Assembly (NCBI GenBank): GCA_938011325.1
Contig: CALLUD010000006.1
Location: 124,001 to 188,000 of the forward strand
Direction: 5' to 3'
Origin: an uncultured Spartobacteria bacterium
GTDB lineage: Bacteria; Verrucomicrobiota; Verrucomicrobiia; Chthoniobacterales; JAATET01
Length of the DNA: 64,000 nt
Positions 8,675-18,598 of this stretch are shown here, one piece after another. Every line of letters starts with the position of its first letter. Position 1 is the first letter of the stretch. The notes beneath the pieces were generated by a model that searched no databases, had not been told where the DNA came from, and worked only from the letters and a program-made list of their open reading frames with translations. The position numbers were made by a program, and so were the translations under genes.

Positions 8675-9777
8675 TGAGCTGCCGTCGTGTCGTGATCCTC
8701 GGGGCCACCGGCTCCATCGGCCAGAGCGCGCGAAAAGTCGCCCGCCACCTGCCGGAACACATGAAGATCGTCGGCATGTCCGGGCATTCGAACAGTGCCG
8801 CCCTCGCCGAGGCCGCCGCGGAGTTTCCCGAAGCCAGAGTCGTGCAGTCGAGCGGTTCCGACGGCGCGGAAAAGCTCATCGAACTCGCGACCCTGCCGGA
8901 AGCGGATCTTGTGCTCATCGCCATCGTTGGCACTGCCGGCCTGGCCCCGGCGCTCGCCGCAATCGAGGCGGGAAAGGACATCGCCGTCGCCAGCAAGGAA
9001 ATCCTCGTCCTCGCCGGTGAGATCGTCATGGAAGCCGCGCGGCAAAAGCGGGTGCACGTGCTTCCCATCGACAGCGAGCACAACGCGATCTTCCAGTGCC
9101 TCGAAGGCCGCGATCCCGCGCACGTCCGGCGTCTCATTCTCACCTGCTCCGGCGGACCATTCCGCCAGACTCCCGCCGACGAACTCGCAACCGTCACGCC
9201 CGAGCAGGCGCTGCGTCACCCGACCTGGAAAATGGGCCGCAAGATCAGCATCGACTCGGCCACCCTCTTCAACAAGGCGCTCGAAATGCTCGAGGCCCAC
9301 TGGCTGTTCGGGGTGCCGATGGATCGCATCGACGTCGTGGTGCATCCGCAAAGCATCGTCCACTCGCTCGTCGAGTTCATCGACGGCTCGCAGCTCGCGC
9401 AGCTCAGCCACTCCGACATGTGCTTCCCGATACAATACGCGGTGACGTGGCCCGAGCGTGTGCCCGGCGCCCTGCCCACGCTCGATCTCGCAAACATCGG
9501 CAGGCTCGAATTCGAGGCTCCGCGCGAAGACGTGTTTCCCGCGCTCCGTCTCGCGCGCGTCGCCGGCGAGACCGGCGGCACGATGCCCGCGGTGCTCAAT
9601 GCGGCCAATGAAGTCGCCGTCGATTCGTTCCTGGCGGGCCGGATTCCATTTCCAAAGATCTGGGCCACGGTGGAGGAGGTCATGCAGACGCACGAAACCG
9701 TCACCCACCCCGATTTGCCCGCTCTGCTGGAGGCGGACAACCAGGCTCGCGAACGCGCCACCCATTTGCTGGGCTGA
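8674..9777 (+). CDS. dxr: 1-deoxy-D-xylulose 5-phosphate reductoisomerase
   Basis: Second step of the MEP isoprenoid pathway: DXP to 2-C-methyl-D-erythritol 4-phosphate with NADPH and a divalent metal. The protein has 367 residues, slightly shorter than the usual 390-400. Visible motifs are the N-terminal GATGSIGQS nucleotide-binding loop, SKEILVLAGE, the metal/substrate region IDSEHNAIFQCLEG, CSGGPFR, KMGRKISIDSATLFNKALE and HPQSIVHSLVEF. The ATG overlaps the stop of cdsA. The same frame is open for more than 1 kb upstream through cdsA, but that part has no homology signal and was not used. Confidence 0.97.
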   Translation: MSCRRVVILGATGSIGQSARKVARHLPEHMKIVGMSGHSNSAALAEAAAEFPEARVVQSSGSDGAEKLIELATLPEADLVLIAIVGTAGLAPALAAIEAGKDIAVASKEILVLAGEIVMEAARQKRVHVLPIDSEHNAIFQCLEGRDPAHVRRLILTCSGGPFRQTPADELATVTPEQALRHPTWKMGRKISIDSATLFNKALEMLEAHWLFGVPMDRIDVVVHPQSIVHSLVEFIDGSQLAQLSHSDMCFPIQYAVTWPERVPGALPTLDLANIGRLEFEAPREDVFPALRLARVAGETGGTMPAVLNAANEVAVDSFLAGRIPFPKIWATVEEVMQTHETVTHPDLPALLEADNQARERATHLLG

Positions 9778-9834
9778 CGCTCCGATTTTCAATCGACTTA
9801 GAACAGAGGTTGCTACTCTGATGGAGTTCCATCG

Positions 9835-11643
9835 ATGACCTCGGACTCAAAACGCCCCTACCACTTCGACGAATTGCCGCTGCACCGAAAGGTGAAGGTA
9901 TTTCTGCGGGATCGCTACCGGGCGCTCAACCTGCCAAACCGAATCCTCCTGTGGCTCCTCCTCATCGGCGTGGTCGGTGCGTCAGCACTTTTTGCGGCAA
10001 AACCGCTGATCAAAAAATGGCGTCAGAACAACGCGCTCATCGCGGCAAGGCAGTTTGTGAAGAATGGCGACGTCGTGTCCGCGGCGGCGTCCTACTCGAC
10101 GGCGGTATCGAAATCAACGGACGTCGAGAGATGGCGCGAGTATGCGCAGTTCGCCACCGACATTCGGCACCCCGCAGCCCCAAAAATCTGGGACGAGGTG
10201 ATTCGCCTGAGCCCGAATGACGCAGACGCATGGGGTTCGAAAGTTCAGGCATGTCTGCTTCTGCTCGATTTTCGGAATGCCCGGCGCGTGCTCGACGAAG
10301 CCCCGTTTGAAGTAAAGCAATCGCTCTCCTTCAAGCTGGCGAGAGCCTCCGCGCTCGTCATGATGGACGAACGGGAGGAGGCGCGTCGCTTGTTCGCGGA
10401 CCTTGAACTCCCCTCGACCAGCACGCCAAAGATTCAACTCGTCTACTCGCTTCTGGCTCTCGATCTCGGCACCCACGAACAAAAGCTTCAGGCGCCGGAA
10501 ACTCTGCAGCAGCTCGCCCAATCCTCGGATCCTCAGATCCAGCTCATGGCGCTTCAGGCATTGATCAAGCACGCCACCGAAAACAAGCTGCGCGCCCACG
10601 GCATCGAAGCGGCGAAGCGGATGCTTGCACTGCCCGATGTCAAACCTGAGAACCAGCTCCTCGCCCTGGAGGCGCTCATCCAGTTTGAAGCCCCCAATCT
10701 CGACCAAACCGTCGCAGCGGTCGGAAAAGGCTTCGAGGAATCGGACGAGGCCCGCCAATTTTTTGTCCAATTTCTGGTCAACCGGGATGCCCAGGCACTG
10801 GCGCGACGTTGGATCGATCGCCTCCAGACCGGAGCCCCGGACATCGATACGGCGCGTCTTCACGCGGAAGTCATGCTGGCCCGCGGCGATTGGGACGATT
10901 TCCTCGAAAACATCCAGACATCGAATTTATCCGGAGACACCGCCTACCAGATCCGACAACTCACGCAGCTTGCCCGCGGCAATGCGCACAACGAATCGAC
11001 CCTGCGATCGTGGAAGATCATTCTGCAAAGCAACACCACGACGCCGGAGGTGCTTGGATTCGCGCTCGAAATCGCGAAACGCAGTGGATGGAAGGAGGCC
11101 GCCCTTGCAACGCTCGAACGCGGCCGGGAGCTGGTCCCGAACAACCAATTCGTCCTGAGCCAGCTCGCCTCCCATTACCTCGAAGCTCGAGACATCGAGA
11201 AGCTCTACGACGTCCAGAGTCACTCTGCAAAATTGAACCCGCGAAACTTCGATGCGCGAAATGCCGCTCTGCTGGTCCAATTGATTCTCGGAGCAGGCAA
11301 TCCCGCCGAAAATCTCGCCGCGGCCGAGGCGCTCATCGCCGACAGCCCCAACACCCCCGAGTTCCGCACCACCTACGCTCTCGCTTTGTATCGCGCCGGC
11401 CGCCTCGTGGACGCCGAGGAAATCTTCGCCTCGATGTCCGAGGACGAAATGCGAAACCCGGAGCGCGCCCTTTACCACGGCATGGTTCTCGCGGATCTCG
11501 GCCAAAAAACCCTGGCGCTGAAACGGCTCCAATTTGCCGGGGAACATCTGGACAAGCTTTTCGACGAACACACCCAACTTCACCGCCAAGCCACCAGAAC
11601 CGCCGAAGCCCTCCAGGATGATACTCCGTCCGCGGCCAAGTGA
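9835..11643 (+). CDS. Membrane-anchored tetratricopeptide-repeat protein, function unknown
   Basis: The protein has 602 residues. A basic cytoplasmic N-terminus of about 38 residues is followed by one membrane segment (RILLWLLLIGVVGASALF). The rest is a continuous helical array of degenerate TPR-like repeats, alanine- and leucine-rich with recurrent A-x3-Y/F pairs, for example around residues 90-130, 440-470 and 500-560. There is no catalytic motif. The topology puts the repeats outside the cytoplasm, where they could scaffold an envelope complex. It lies 57 bases after dxr and may be cotranscribed. I do not recognise an orthologue. Confidence 0.8.
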   Translation: MTSDSKRPYHFDELPLHRKVKVFLRDRYRALNLPNRILLWLLLIGVVGASALFAAKPLIKKWRQNNALIAARQFVKNGDVVSAAASYSTAVSKSTDVERWREYAQFATDIRHPAAPKIWDEVIRLSPNDADAWGSKVQACLLLLDFRNARRVLDEAPFEVKQSLSFKLARASALVMMDEREEARRLFADLELPSTSTPKIQLVYSLLALDLGTHEQKLQAPETLQQLAQSSDPQIQLMALQALIKHATENKLRAHGIEAAKRMLALPDVKPENQLLALEALIQFEAPNLDQTVAAVGKGFEESDEARQFFVQFLVNRDAQALARRWIDRLQTGAPDIDTARLHAEVMLARGDWDDFLENIQTSNLSGDTAYQIRQLTQLARGNAHNESTLRSWKIILQSNTTTPEVLGFALEIAKRSGWKEAALATLERGRELVPNNQFVLSQLASHYLEARDIEKLYDVQSHSAKLNPRNFDARNAALLVQLILGAGNPAENLAAAEALIADSPNTPEFRTTYALALYRAGRLVDAEEIFASMSEDEMRNPERALYHGMVLADLGQKTLALKRLQFAGEHLDKLFDEHTQLHRQATRTAEALQDDTPSAAK

Positions 11644-11689
11644 CGAAACGCGGGATGGAGGAAGGCGCTGAGTCCGGCTTTTCGCTCGA

Positions 11690-12874
11690 TCAGCGATAGA
11701 AGGACGCCACGGCGTCGATGACTTCGGCGATTTCCTCTTCGCGCAGTTCCGGGAAGATCGGGAGGGCGATCGTCTCCGCGGCGGCTCGCTCGGACTCCGG
11801 GAAATCTCCGGTTTGATAACCGAGGTGCGCAAAGCATTCCTGCTGATGCAGGGAGACCGGGTAGTAAACGGCGCGTCCGATTCCGCGGGCGGCAAGATGT
11901 TTCAACAGCTCGTCCCGCCGTTCCACCCGCAGCACGTATTGATGAAAAATGTGGTCGCACTCGACTCTGCCGCGATACGGACGCGCGGGAAGCTTGATGC
12001 GATCGGTAACTCCCGCCGCCTCGAATCCAGCGGCGTAACGTTCCGCGTTGCGCGCGCGGGCGGCATTCCACGTCGCGAGAAACGGCAGCTTGGCGTGCAG
12101 GATCGCGGCTTGCAGCGCGTCGATGCGGAAATTGCCGCCGACTTTTCGATAGTAATAGCGCTGCTCCATGCCGTGATTGCGCATCAGGCGCAGCGTTTCG
12201 GCATCGCCCGCGTCGCGGCACGTGGAAAGTCCCGCGTCGCCAAACGCCCCAAGGTTCTTGGCCGGGAAGAAACTGAAATAGCCGAACTCACCAATCGCCC
12301 CGGCGCGCCCGGCGCCCGATTGGCCCGGATATTCCGCGCCGATTGCCTGCGCGGCGTCTTCGATCACGACCAGATTGTATTCGCGCGCGAGCGCGCAAAT
12401 GGCGTCCATGTCGCAGCAAAGCCCGAACAGATGCACGGGAATGATGGCGCGGACCCGATTGCCTCGCGGAGACAGCAGGAGCCCGTCCGCATCGCGGCGG
12501 CAACGCTCGGCAAGGCACTCCGCGATCCTGGCGGGATCGATGTTCAGCGTGACCGGGTCGATGTCGACAAACAGGACCTCCGCACCGACGCGCTCGATGC
12601 ATCCCGCCGTGGCAAAAAACGTATACGGCGTCGTGATGACGGCGTCTCCCCGGCCGATTCCCAACGCCATGAGAATGGCGAGCTGGGCGTCGGTGCCCGA
12701 CGACATGCCGACCGCATGCGGCGCTCCGATGACGGACGCCACCGCGCTCTCAAACGCCTCCACACGAGGCCCGAGGATGAATTGCTGCGAAGCGACAACC
12801 TCCGCGATCTCCCGATCGACGGCCTCGCGAATCTGCGCGTATTGCCGCGTCAGATCTAGGAGCGGAACGGCCAC
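11690..12874 (-). CDS. DegT/DnrJ/EryC1/StrS family PLP-dependent sugar aminotransferase
   Basis: Family members transfer an amino group from glutamate to a keto nucleotide-sugar. The protein has 394 residues with a GTG start preceded by a good Shine-Dalgarno (AAAAGGAG, then GCGC). Motifs are GMSSGTDAQ, TTPYTFFATA, VHLFGLCCDMD, IEDAAQAIGA and SFFPAKNLGAFGDAG, in which Lys206 is the expected PLP Schiff-base lysine, and the C-terminal YYPVSLHQQ. It lies 9 bases downstream of pal and probably shares its transcript. The substrate cannot be read from sequence. The amino sugar could feed lipopolysaccharide or the surface glycan encoded further right. Confidence 0.92.
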   Translation of the reverse strand: MAVPLLDLTRQYAQIREAVDREIAEVVASQQFILGPRVEAFESAVASVIGAPHAVGMSSGTDAQLAILMALGIGRGDAVITTPYTFFATAGCIERVGAEVLFVDIDPVTLNIDPARIAECLAERCRRDADGLLLSPRGNRVRAIIPVHLFGLCCDMDAICALAREYNLVVIEDAAQAIGAEYPGQSGAGRAGAIGEFGYFSFFPAKNLGAFGDAGLSTCRDAGDAETLRLMRNHGMEQRYYYRKVGGNFRIDALQAAILHAKLPFLATWNAARARNAERYAAGFEAAGVTDRIKLPARPYRGRVECDHIFHQYVLRVERRDELLKHLAARGIGRAVYYPVSLHQQECFAHLGYQTGDFPESERAAAETIALPIFPELREEEIAEVIDAVASFYR

Positions 12875-12883
12875 GCGCTCCTT

Positions 12884-13390
12884 TTAGCGAATGACGCCAA
12901 ACTCGGCGCGACGATTGGCCGCCCAGGCCGCCTCGCCACTGCCAGGATCCGCCGGCATTTCCTCGCCGAAGCTCACCGTCTGGATACGGCCGCCGTTGAC
13001 TCCCATGCCGATGAGCGCCTCACGCACCGCCTGTGCGCGACGTTCGCCAAGGCCACGGTTGTATTCCTCGGTGCCGCGCTCGTCGGTGAATCCCGCGATG
13101 ATGATGTCGTTCGACATCTTCTTCATCGCATCGGCGACGACATCGAGTTTCACGAGCTCGCTGTCGGAGACGACGTAGCTGTCGTAACCAAAATAAATCG
13201 GCGAGAACTGACCGCGGTTCACGCTGTTGCCAAAGAAGTTCGCACCTTCCACCCGATCCGGCAGCGGCATGCCGGTCACGTAATCGCCATCCACACCCGC
13301 ATAATCGTCGGCTTGGTGTTTCTTGCCGGCGCAGGAGGAGAAGATGAGCGCCGCGCACACAGCGAGGCTGGGAACGAGCAAATGCTTCAT
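12884..13390 (-). CDS. pal: Peptidoglycan-associated lipoprotein Pal
   Basis: Outer-membrane lipoprotein that binds peptidoglycan and TolB, part of the Tol-Pal envelope-constriction system. The start chosen gives 168 residues beginning MKHLLVPSLAVCA, with the lipobox FSSC followed by AGKK; an upstream in-frame start would spoil the signal peptide. The C-terminal OmpA-like domain carries FGYDSYVV, GFTDERGTEEYNRGLGERRA (a typical diaminopimelate-binding segment) and a terminal NRRAEFGV. The gene follows tolB by 66 bases on the same strand. tolQ, tolR and tolA are not in the window. Confidence 0.93.
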   Translation of the reverse strand: MKHLLVPSLAVCAALIFSSCAGKKHQADDYAGVDGDYVTGMPLPDRVEGANFFGNSVNRGQFSPIYFGYDSYVVSDSELVKLDVVADAMKKMSNDIIIAGFTDERGTEEYNRGLGERRAQAVREALIGMGVNGGRIQTVSFGEEMPADPGSGEAAWAANRRAEFGVIR

Positions 13391-13456
13391 GCGGCTATTA
13401 AAAGCAGGGCAAAAGTTCTGAAAAGCAGGAAATCGAGAAAGTGCAGCCACGATCAA

Positions 13457-14599
13457 TCAACGCGACCAGCTCGGCTCCGTCACCTTCCCCATGCCGGTGA
13501 TGACCGGGGTGGATTTTCCGTTCTGCACATCGAGCAGGACGAGCGACGAGCCGGTGCTGTAAATGATGTGTCGCGAGTCGGCGCCCCATTCCGGGTTTTC
13601 GCCGCTGGCAAGGATGCGCGGCGAGCCGCCGTTGAGGTCCATCACCGCGATCGAGAATCCGCCCTGGCGGACGGTGAACGCGATCTTGCGCCCGTCCGGC
13701 GACCAGCTCGGCTCGGTGCAGTAACTGTAGCCGGTGTTGATGGCCCGTGGCGATCCGCCGCCCGAGGGAATGCGATACAGTTTCGGACTCCCCCCCTCGT
13801 CGGACGAATAGACAATCTCGCTCCCGTCGGGCGACCACGAGGGGGAGGACTCCACCCCGCGGGTGCGCGTGAGCCGGCGGGCGCCGCCACCATTCACGCC
13901 GACGACGTAGAGCTCCGGATTTCCATCCTTGCTGATCGAGCAGGCGATCCGACCGCCGTCGGGCGAGAATGCGGCGCCGGAGTTCGTGCCGGGAAACTTG
14001 ACGATGCGGTTGCGGGCGCCGTTCGCGAGATTGATCAAATAAATGTCCGCATAGCCGCTCTGGTAGCCGGTGTAGGCGAGCTTCGTGGCGTCGGGACTGA
14101 TCGCCGGGGCCACGCTGATGACTCCGTCGTTGGTGAGTTGCTTCACATTCGCCCCATCGTAGTCGGCCACGTAGATCTCCTTGCGCCCGGTGCGGGTGGA
14201 AACGAACGCGATCTTGCTGGTGGCGATGCCGGGGTTGCCGGTGAGCGTTTCGACAATGTCGTCGGCAAATTCATGCGCCACCTGCCGCGCCAAACCGGAG
14301 TAGGATTTCGAAAGCACGGTTCCGCCGCTCCGGTCCACGACCTTGCCCTCGAGTCCGCTGCCGGAGGCCGTGCCCGAAACCACGTAGGATGCCGCGCCGG
14401 AATCCACGAGGTTGAACCAGCCGGCCACGGCGAGGTCGTTCTTCAGCACCGGAGTCACTGCGCCGCCACCCGCACCGCCGATCGGCGCGACGGCGATGCT
14501 CACCGCATCGCCTTTCCGGATCGTGATTGTCGGCGTTTCCTGCGCGTTGGCAAAGGTGGCGACAAGGAGGAGGCTGACAAAATGCAATCGGGATTTCAT
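13457..14599 (-). CDS. tolB: Periplasmic Tol-Pal system protein TolB
   Basis: Periplasmic partner of Pal. The protein has 380 residues starting MKSRLHFVSLLLVA with a cleavable signal peptide (FANAQ-ET). The N-terminal alpha/beta domain (residues about 30-140) is followed by a WD40-like beta-propeller with five or six blades of the TolB pattern, seen as repeated SPDG(A/T)KLAY, SPDGGRIACS, SPDGSEIVYSS and SPDGRKIAFT. An upstream in-frame Met would add 30 residues and bury the signal peptide, so it was rejected. It is divergent from the histidine kinase gene with only about 29 bases between starts, so the promoters must overlap. Confidence 0.92.
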   Translation of the reverse strand: MKSRLHFVSLLLVATFANAQETPTITIRKGDAVSIAVAPIGGAGGGAVTPVLKNDLAVAGWFNLVDSGAASYVVSGTASGSGLEGKVVDRSGGTVLSKSYSGLARQVAHEFADDIVETLTGNPGIATSKIAFVSTRTGRKEIYVADYDGANVKQLTNDGVISVAPAISPDATKLAYTGYQSGYADIYLINLANGARNRIVKFPGTNSGAAFSPDGGRIACSISKDGNPELYVVGVNGGGARRLTRTRGVESSPSWSPDGSEIVYSSDEGGSPKLYRIPSGGGSPRAINTGYSYCTEPSWSPDGRKIAFTVRQGGFSIAVMDLNGGSPRILASGENPEWGADSRHIIYSTGSSLVLLDVQNGKSTPVITGMGKVTEPSWSR

Positions 14600-14628
14600 G
14601 GCGACAGGCGTCGAATTCGCGATACCAT

Positions 14629-17600
14629 GTGTCGCGTCGCGTGCGATTTTCAATCTCGAAGAAACCCCTGCCCTCCGGCGCGAGTGCAAGCGCCGCCGTT
14701 CACCCCCTCCGCGAGGCCATCATCGCAGGAATCATCGTTGCCGGCTCGATCACGCTCGGCGCCTACAGCGTTTACGAACGGGCGCGCACCGAGAAGCTGG
14801 AGGACGTTCGCCAGCACGTGCGCGAGGCTGCGACCCGCCTCGCCTCCCTGACCCGCGGGATCGTCAACGAAGCGGAGAAGCCACAGGACCACGTCGCCGG
14901 GGAAATGGAGAGCACGCTCAAAATCATCGATTCAAACGACACCGTCATCTCCCGCGTTTACAGCTTCCAGGTCGATGCCGATGAGGAGGAGACCATTCTC
15001 GACACCCACGAATCCGGCAAGTCCCGTCCGCTGCCAAAAGCGCTGAAGCTGGCACGACACCACTTCCGATCGCTTCCGCGAGGCGCGAAACACGAGCCAT
15101 GGGTGCATGTCGGCGACGAGAAGATGACCGGCTTGGCGCTCATCGACGCCAACGCGCACGCCATCCGTCACGCCATCGGCGTCGAGGCCGACATGAAGCA
15201 CCTCGAGGTGCGGCTCGCCGCGGTGCGCGACGCCTTCACCTCAACGGCGATGGGAGGCGTGTCCATTGGATTCATCGCCGCCGTTTTCGTCTGGAAAACA
15301 CGTCGCCGGACGGCGCTCGCGCAACTCGAAGCCGAGCGGAGCCGGCGCATGGAGGACGCCGTGATCCAGGCGCTGGGCGAAATTGTTTACACCTACGACC
15401 TCTCGACGGGCACGTTCCGCTGGCGAGGCAAGTTTGGGGAGTTGTTCGGACCCGCCTTCGACGAAACCGCCACGGAGCATGAGAAATGGCTCGAGCACAT
15501 TCACCCCGATGACCGCCAGCGGTATCGGAAGGCATTCGAGACCGCGGCCAAAAACCGCTCGTCAATGGTGCAGGAATATCGGGTTTCCAAGGCCGACGGT
15601 TCCGAGCTGTGGGTGCTGGACCGCAGCAACCCAATCAAGGTTGGCGACGAGGAATTTCTCGTCGGTTCGTTGATCGACCTCACCGACCGGCGCACCGCCG
15701 AGGAGCTGCTGCAGCTGTTCTTTGACGAAACCGCGACGGCCCATCTTGTCTTCGATGGCGACGAAATTCTCGATGCAAACCCGGCGGCCCTCACGCTTCT
15801 CGGTGCGCAGACAAAAGGGGATCTGACGGACAAGCCGCTGTGGACCTTCTGGCCCCGGCGTCAGCAACCCTCCGGCACCCTCTCCGCGGAAGCATGGGCT
15901 CCGCGGGTGCACGAGGCGGTGGAATTCGGCCTCTGCCGATTCGAATGGCAGTTCCTCTCACTCGATGGACGGCAGATCGATTGCGACGTGTTTCTCCGCC
16001 ACGCGATGCTGCAGGGGCGCATGGTGCTCCTGATGGCCTGCTACGACATCTCGCCGATCAAACGCGCACAAGCCCTTCTCATCGAGAGCGAGCAGCGCTT
16101 CCGCGACGTGAGCGAAGCGGTGGGCGAGTTCATTTGGGAGGTCGATGCAGACGGGAAATACACGTATGCGTCGCGGCGCGTCTCCGAGATTCTCGGCAAC
16201 GACCCCTCCGAGGTGATTGGCCGCTCGCCCTGGGACTGGGTCCACGAGGACGATCGCGAGGCAGCCATCGCGCGCTCGGAGGAAATCACGAAGAGCCGGA
16301 TGCCCTTCCGGAATTTCGAGCATCGCATTCGCCAGCCCAACGGGCGGGTGCTCTGGGTCAGCCTGAGCGGAAAGCCGCTGTTCGACTCCGCCGGAGCGCT
16401 GGTGGGCTATCGCGGCGTGACGCTTGATATCACGCGCCACCGTGCCTACGAGCAGGAGCTGCTTCTGCAAAAGGAAGCCGCCGAGGCCGCCGCCCGCGCG
16501 AAGAGCAGCTTCCTCGCAATGATGAGCCACGAGATCCGCACCCCGCTCAACAGCGTGCTCGGCTTCGCGGACCTCGTGCTCGACACGGAACTCACGCCCA
16601 TCCAGCGCGAGTATCTCAACACGATCAAAAGCAGCGGCGACGCGCTCCTCGTGCTGCTCAACGACATCCTCGATTTCTCGAAAATCGAGTCCGGCCGGCT
16701 GGACGTCGAAACCCGCCCGGTCGACATTGCGGGCTGCGTCCACGAAGTGGTGCGCCTTTACCAGCTGCGTGCGGACGAAAAGGGCCTCACGATCACCGTC
16801 GACATCGCGCGAGATGTCCCCACATTCCTCAACAGCGACGGCGCACGGCTCCGCCAGATTCTGCTGAATCTCGTCGGCAATGCAGTGAAATTCACCGAGC
16901 AGGGCGGCATTCAGATCCATGTCGGGATCGCCGCCTCCACGGACGACGCGGTGGAAACCCTGCACATCCGCGTCGCGGACACCGGCATCGGGGTTCCCGC
17001 CGAACTCAAAAGCCGGCTCTTCCAGCCGTTCTCGCAGGCGGAGTCCTCCACGAACCGGCGCTTTGGCGGCACGGGACTCGGCCTCGCGATCAGCAAGCGG
17101 CTGGCGCACCTGCTCGGCGGCGACCTGTGGCTGGAGGATACCCCCGAAAAAGGCGCGACATTCCACCTCGCGCTGCCGGCCATCCGCTCGTCGGCGGAGG
17201 AAATCGAGAAAACCGCCGACGCGGGCCGCCGCGCACAATCCTTGGGAACTCTCGCGTTGAAGAGCGGACCGCTCCGGGTCCTCGTCGTGGACGACAATTC
17301 GCTGAACCGCCGGTTGACCATGAAAATCCTCGAGCAAATCGGCGCGGAGCCATCCTCCGCAGCGAGCGCCGAGGAATGTTTTCAAATGCTCGAGACCGGC
17401 ACCTTCGACGCGATCCTCATGGACGTTCAGATGCCGGAAACCGACGGTCTCGAGGCCACCCGGGAAATTCGTCGCCGCGAGCAACGGGATGGGAGTCAGT
17501 CCCCGATTCCCATCATCGCCCTCACCGCCGATGCCATGTCGGGCGATCGCGAGCGCTGTCTCGGCGCGGGAATGACCGGTTACCTCAGCAAGCCGCTTCG

Positions 17601-17664
17601 CCGCCACGAATTGATTCGCGCCCTCGAAACCGCCGTCAGCGAACCCGATTCCCGGAAAACGTGA
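14629..17664 (+). CDS. Hybrid sensor histidine kinase with three PAS domains and a receiver
   Basis: Inner-membrane signalling kinase of 1011 residues. Membrane helix 1 is at about 29-48, an extracytoplasmic sensor domain of about 155 residues follows, and helix 2 is at about 206-222. PAS domains are at roughly 245-352, 360-475 and 487-602, two of them ending in PAC-like segments. HisKA follows with SHEIRTPLNS, where His634 is the phospho-acceptor. The HATPase has NLVGNAVKFTEQ, DTGIGVP and FGGTGLGLAIS. The receiver domain (about 875-1000) has the phospho-acceptor Asp932 in LMDVQMPETDG. The start used is GTG at 14629; a GTG at 14641 is also possible. No separate response regulator or Hpt protein is adjacent, so its output partner is elsewhere. 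Confidence 0.93.
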   Translation: MSRRVRFSISKKPLPSGASASAAVHPLREAIIAGIIVAGSITLGAYSVYERARTEKLEDVRQHVREAATRLASLTRGIVNEAEKPQDHVAGEMESTLKIIDSNDTVISRVYSFQVDADEEETILDTHESGKSRPLPKALKLARHHFRSLPRGAKHEPWVHVGDEKMTGLALIDANAHAIRHAIGVEADMKHLEVRLAAVRDAFTSTAMGGVSIGFIAAVFVWKTRRRTALAQLEAERSRRMEDAVIQALGEIVYTYDLSTGTFRWRGKFGELFGPAFDETATEHEKWLEHIHPDDRQRYRKAFETAAKNRSSMVQEYRVSKADGSELWVLDRSNPIKVGDEEFLVGSLIDLTDRRTAEELLQLFFDETATAHLVFDGDEILDANPAALTLLGAQTKGDLTDKPLWTFWPRRQQPSGTLSAEAWAPRVHEAVEFGLCRFEWQFLSLDGRQIDCDVFLRHAMLQGRMVLLMACYDISPIKRAQALLIESEQRFRDVSEAVGEFIWEVDADGKYTYASRRVSEILGNDPSEVIGRSPWDWVHEDDREAAIARSEEITKSRMPFRNFEHRIRQPNGRVLWVSLSGKPLFDSAGALVGYRGVTLDITRHRAYEQELLLQKEAAEAAARAKSSFLAMMSHEIRTPLNSVLGFADLVLDTELTPIQREYLNTIKSSGDALLVLLNDILDFSKIESGRLDVETRPVDIAGCVHEVVRLYQLRADEKGLTITVDIARDVPTFLNSDGARLRQILLNLVGNAVKFTEQGGIQIHVGIAASTDDAVETLHIRVADTGIGVPAELKSRLFQPFSQAESSTNRRFGGTGLGLAISKRLAHLLGGDLWLEDTPEKGATFHLALPAIRSSAEEIEKTADAGRRAQSLGTLALKSGPLRVLVVDDNSLNRRLTMKILEQIGAEPSSAASAEECFQMLETGTFDAILMDVQMPETDGLEATREIRRREQRDGSQSPIPIIALTADAMSGDRERCLGAGMTGYLSKPLRRHELIRALETAVSEPDSRKT

Positions 17665-17726
17665 CTCTTGTCACAACCCGGACCGGCAGGCATAGTCCAC
17701 CTTCCGCCCGAGCGGCGATTGCCTGA

Positions 17727-18596
17727 ATGAAGATCTACATTGACGGACAGTTATACGAAAAAGAAGACGCGAAGATTTCCGTGTTCGATCACGGTCTGCT
17801 TTACGGTGACGGCGTCTTCGAAGGCATTCGCTTCTACGACCGTCGGGTATTCCGGCTCGAGGAGCACATCGACCGTCTTTTCGATTCCGCTCAGGCCATT
17901 TGCCTGAAAATCCCGCTGACGCGCGAGGAGGTCATCCGCGCCACGATCGACACGATCAAGGCCAACGAGCTGGACGACGGCTACGTGCGCCTCGTGGTCA
18001 CGCGAGGTTCCGGCGATCTCGGTTTGGACCCGTCTCATTGCCCGAAGGCGACGGTCATCATCATCGCGTCGAAGATCACCCTCTACCCGCAGGAGATGTA
18101 TGAAAACGGGCTCGGGGTGGTGACCTGCGCGACGCGGCGCATTCCCCACGGCGCGCTCAGCCCGATGGTGAAGTCGCTGAACTACCTCAACAACGTGCTC
18201 GCCAAGATCGAGGCCGCCAACGCCGGCGCCGGCGAGGGCCTGATGCTCAACGAGCACGGCTACGTTGCCGAGTGCACGGGCGACAACATCTTCATCGTAA
18301 AACGCGGCAAAATCTACACGCCGCCGATCTCCTCCGGCGCCCTCGCCGGGGTGACCCGCGCGGTCGTGTTCGAGATGGCTCGCGAGGCCGGTATCGAGAT
18401 CAGCGAGCCGGACATGACGCGCTACGACATTTTCACGGCGGACGAGTGTTTCCTTACGGGCACGGCGGCCGAATTGATCCCGGTCGTGTCTCTGGATCGA
18501 CGCACCATCGGCGACGGAAAACCGGGGCCGGTGACAAAGCGTTTGATGACACGTTTCCATGAGTTGACACAGAGCTCTGGCACTGTGATTGATTAG
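17727..18596 (+). CDS. ilvE: Branched-chain-amino-acid aminotransferase
   Basis: PLP class IV transaminase for the last step of valine, leucine and isoleucine synthesis. The protein has 289 residues, the usual compact size. Motifs are FDHGLLYGDGVFEGIR at about 20-35, VTRGSGDLG, and SPMVKSLNYLNNVLAK with Lys149 as the PLP lysine. The pattern E-x2-GDN (AECTGDNIF) and FLTGTAAEL complete the family set. D-amino-acid aminotransferase and aminodeoxychorismate lyase share the fold, but the motif set fits IlvE best. Only 2 bases separate its stop from mcsA, so it heads or belongs to the ilvE-mcsA-mcsB-clpC operon. Confidence 0.92.
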   Translation: MKIYIDGQLYEKEDAKISVFDHGLLYGDGVFEGIRFYDRRVFRLEEHIDRLFDSAQAICLKIPLTREEVIRATIDTIKANELDDGYVRLVVTRGSGDLGLDPSHCPKATVIIIASKITLYPQEMYENGLGVVTCATRRIPHGALSPMVKSLNYLNNVLAKIEAANAGAGEGLMLNEHGYVAECTGDNIFIVKRGKIYTPPISSGALAGVTRAVVFEMAREAGIEISEPDMTRYDIFTADECFLTGTAAELIPVVSLDRRTIGDGKPGPVTKRLMTRFHELTQSSGTVID

Positions 18597-18598
18597 GC

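Noticed and set aside
15958..17607. Open frame of 549 codons antisense to the histidine kinase
   Set aside because: Gly/Arg/Asp-rich mirror of the kinase coding strand with no domain signal.
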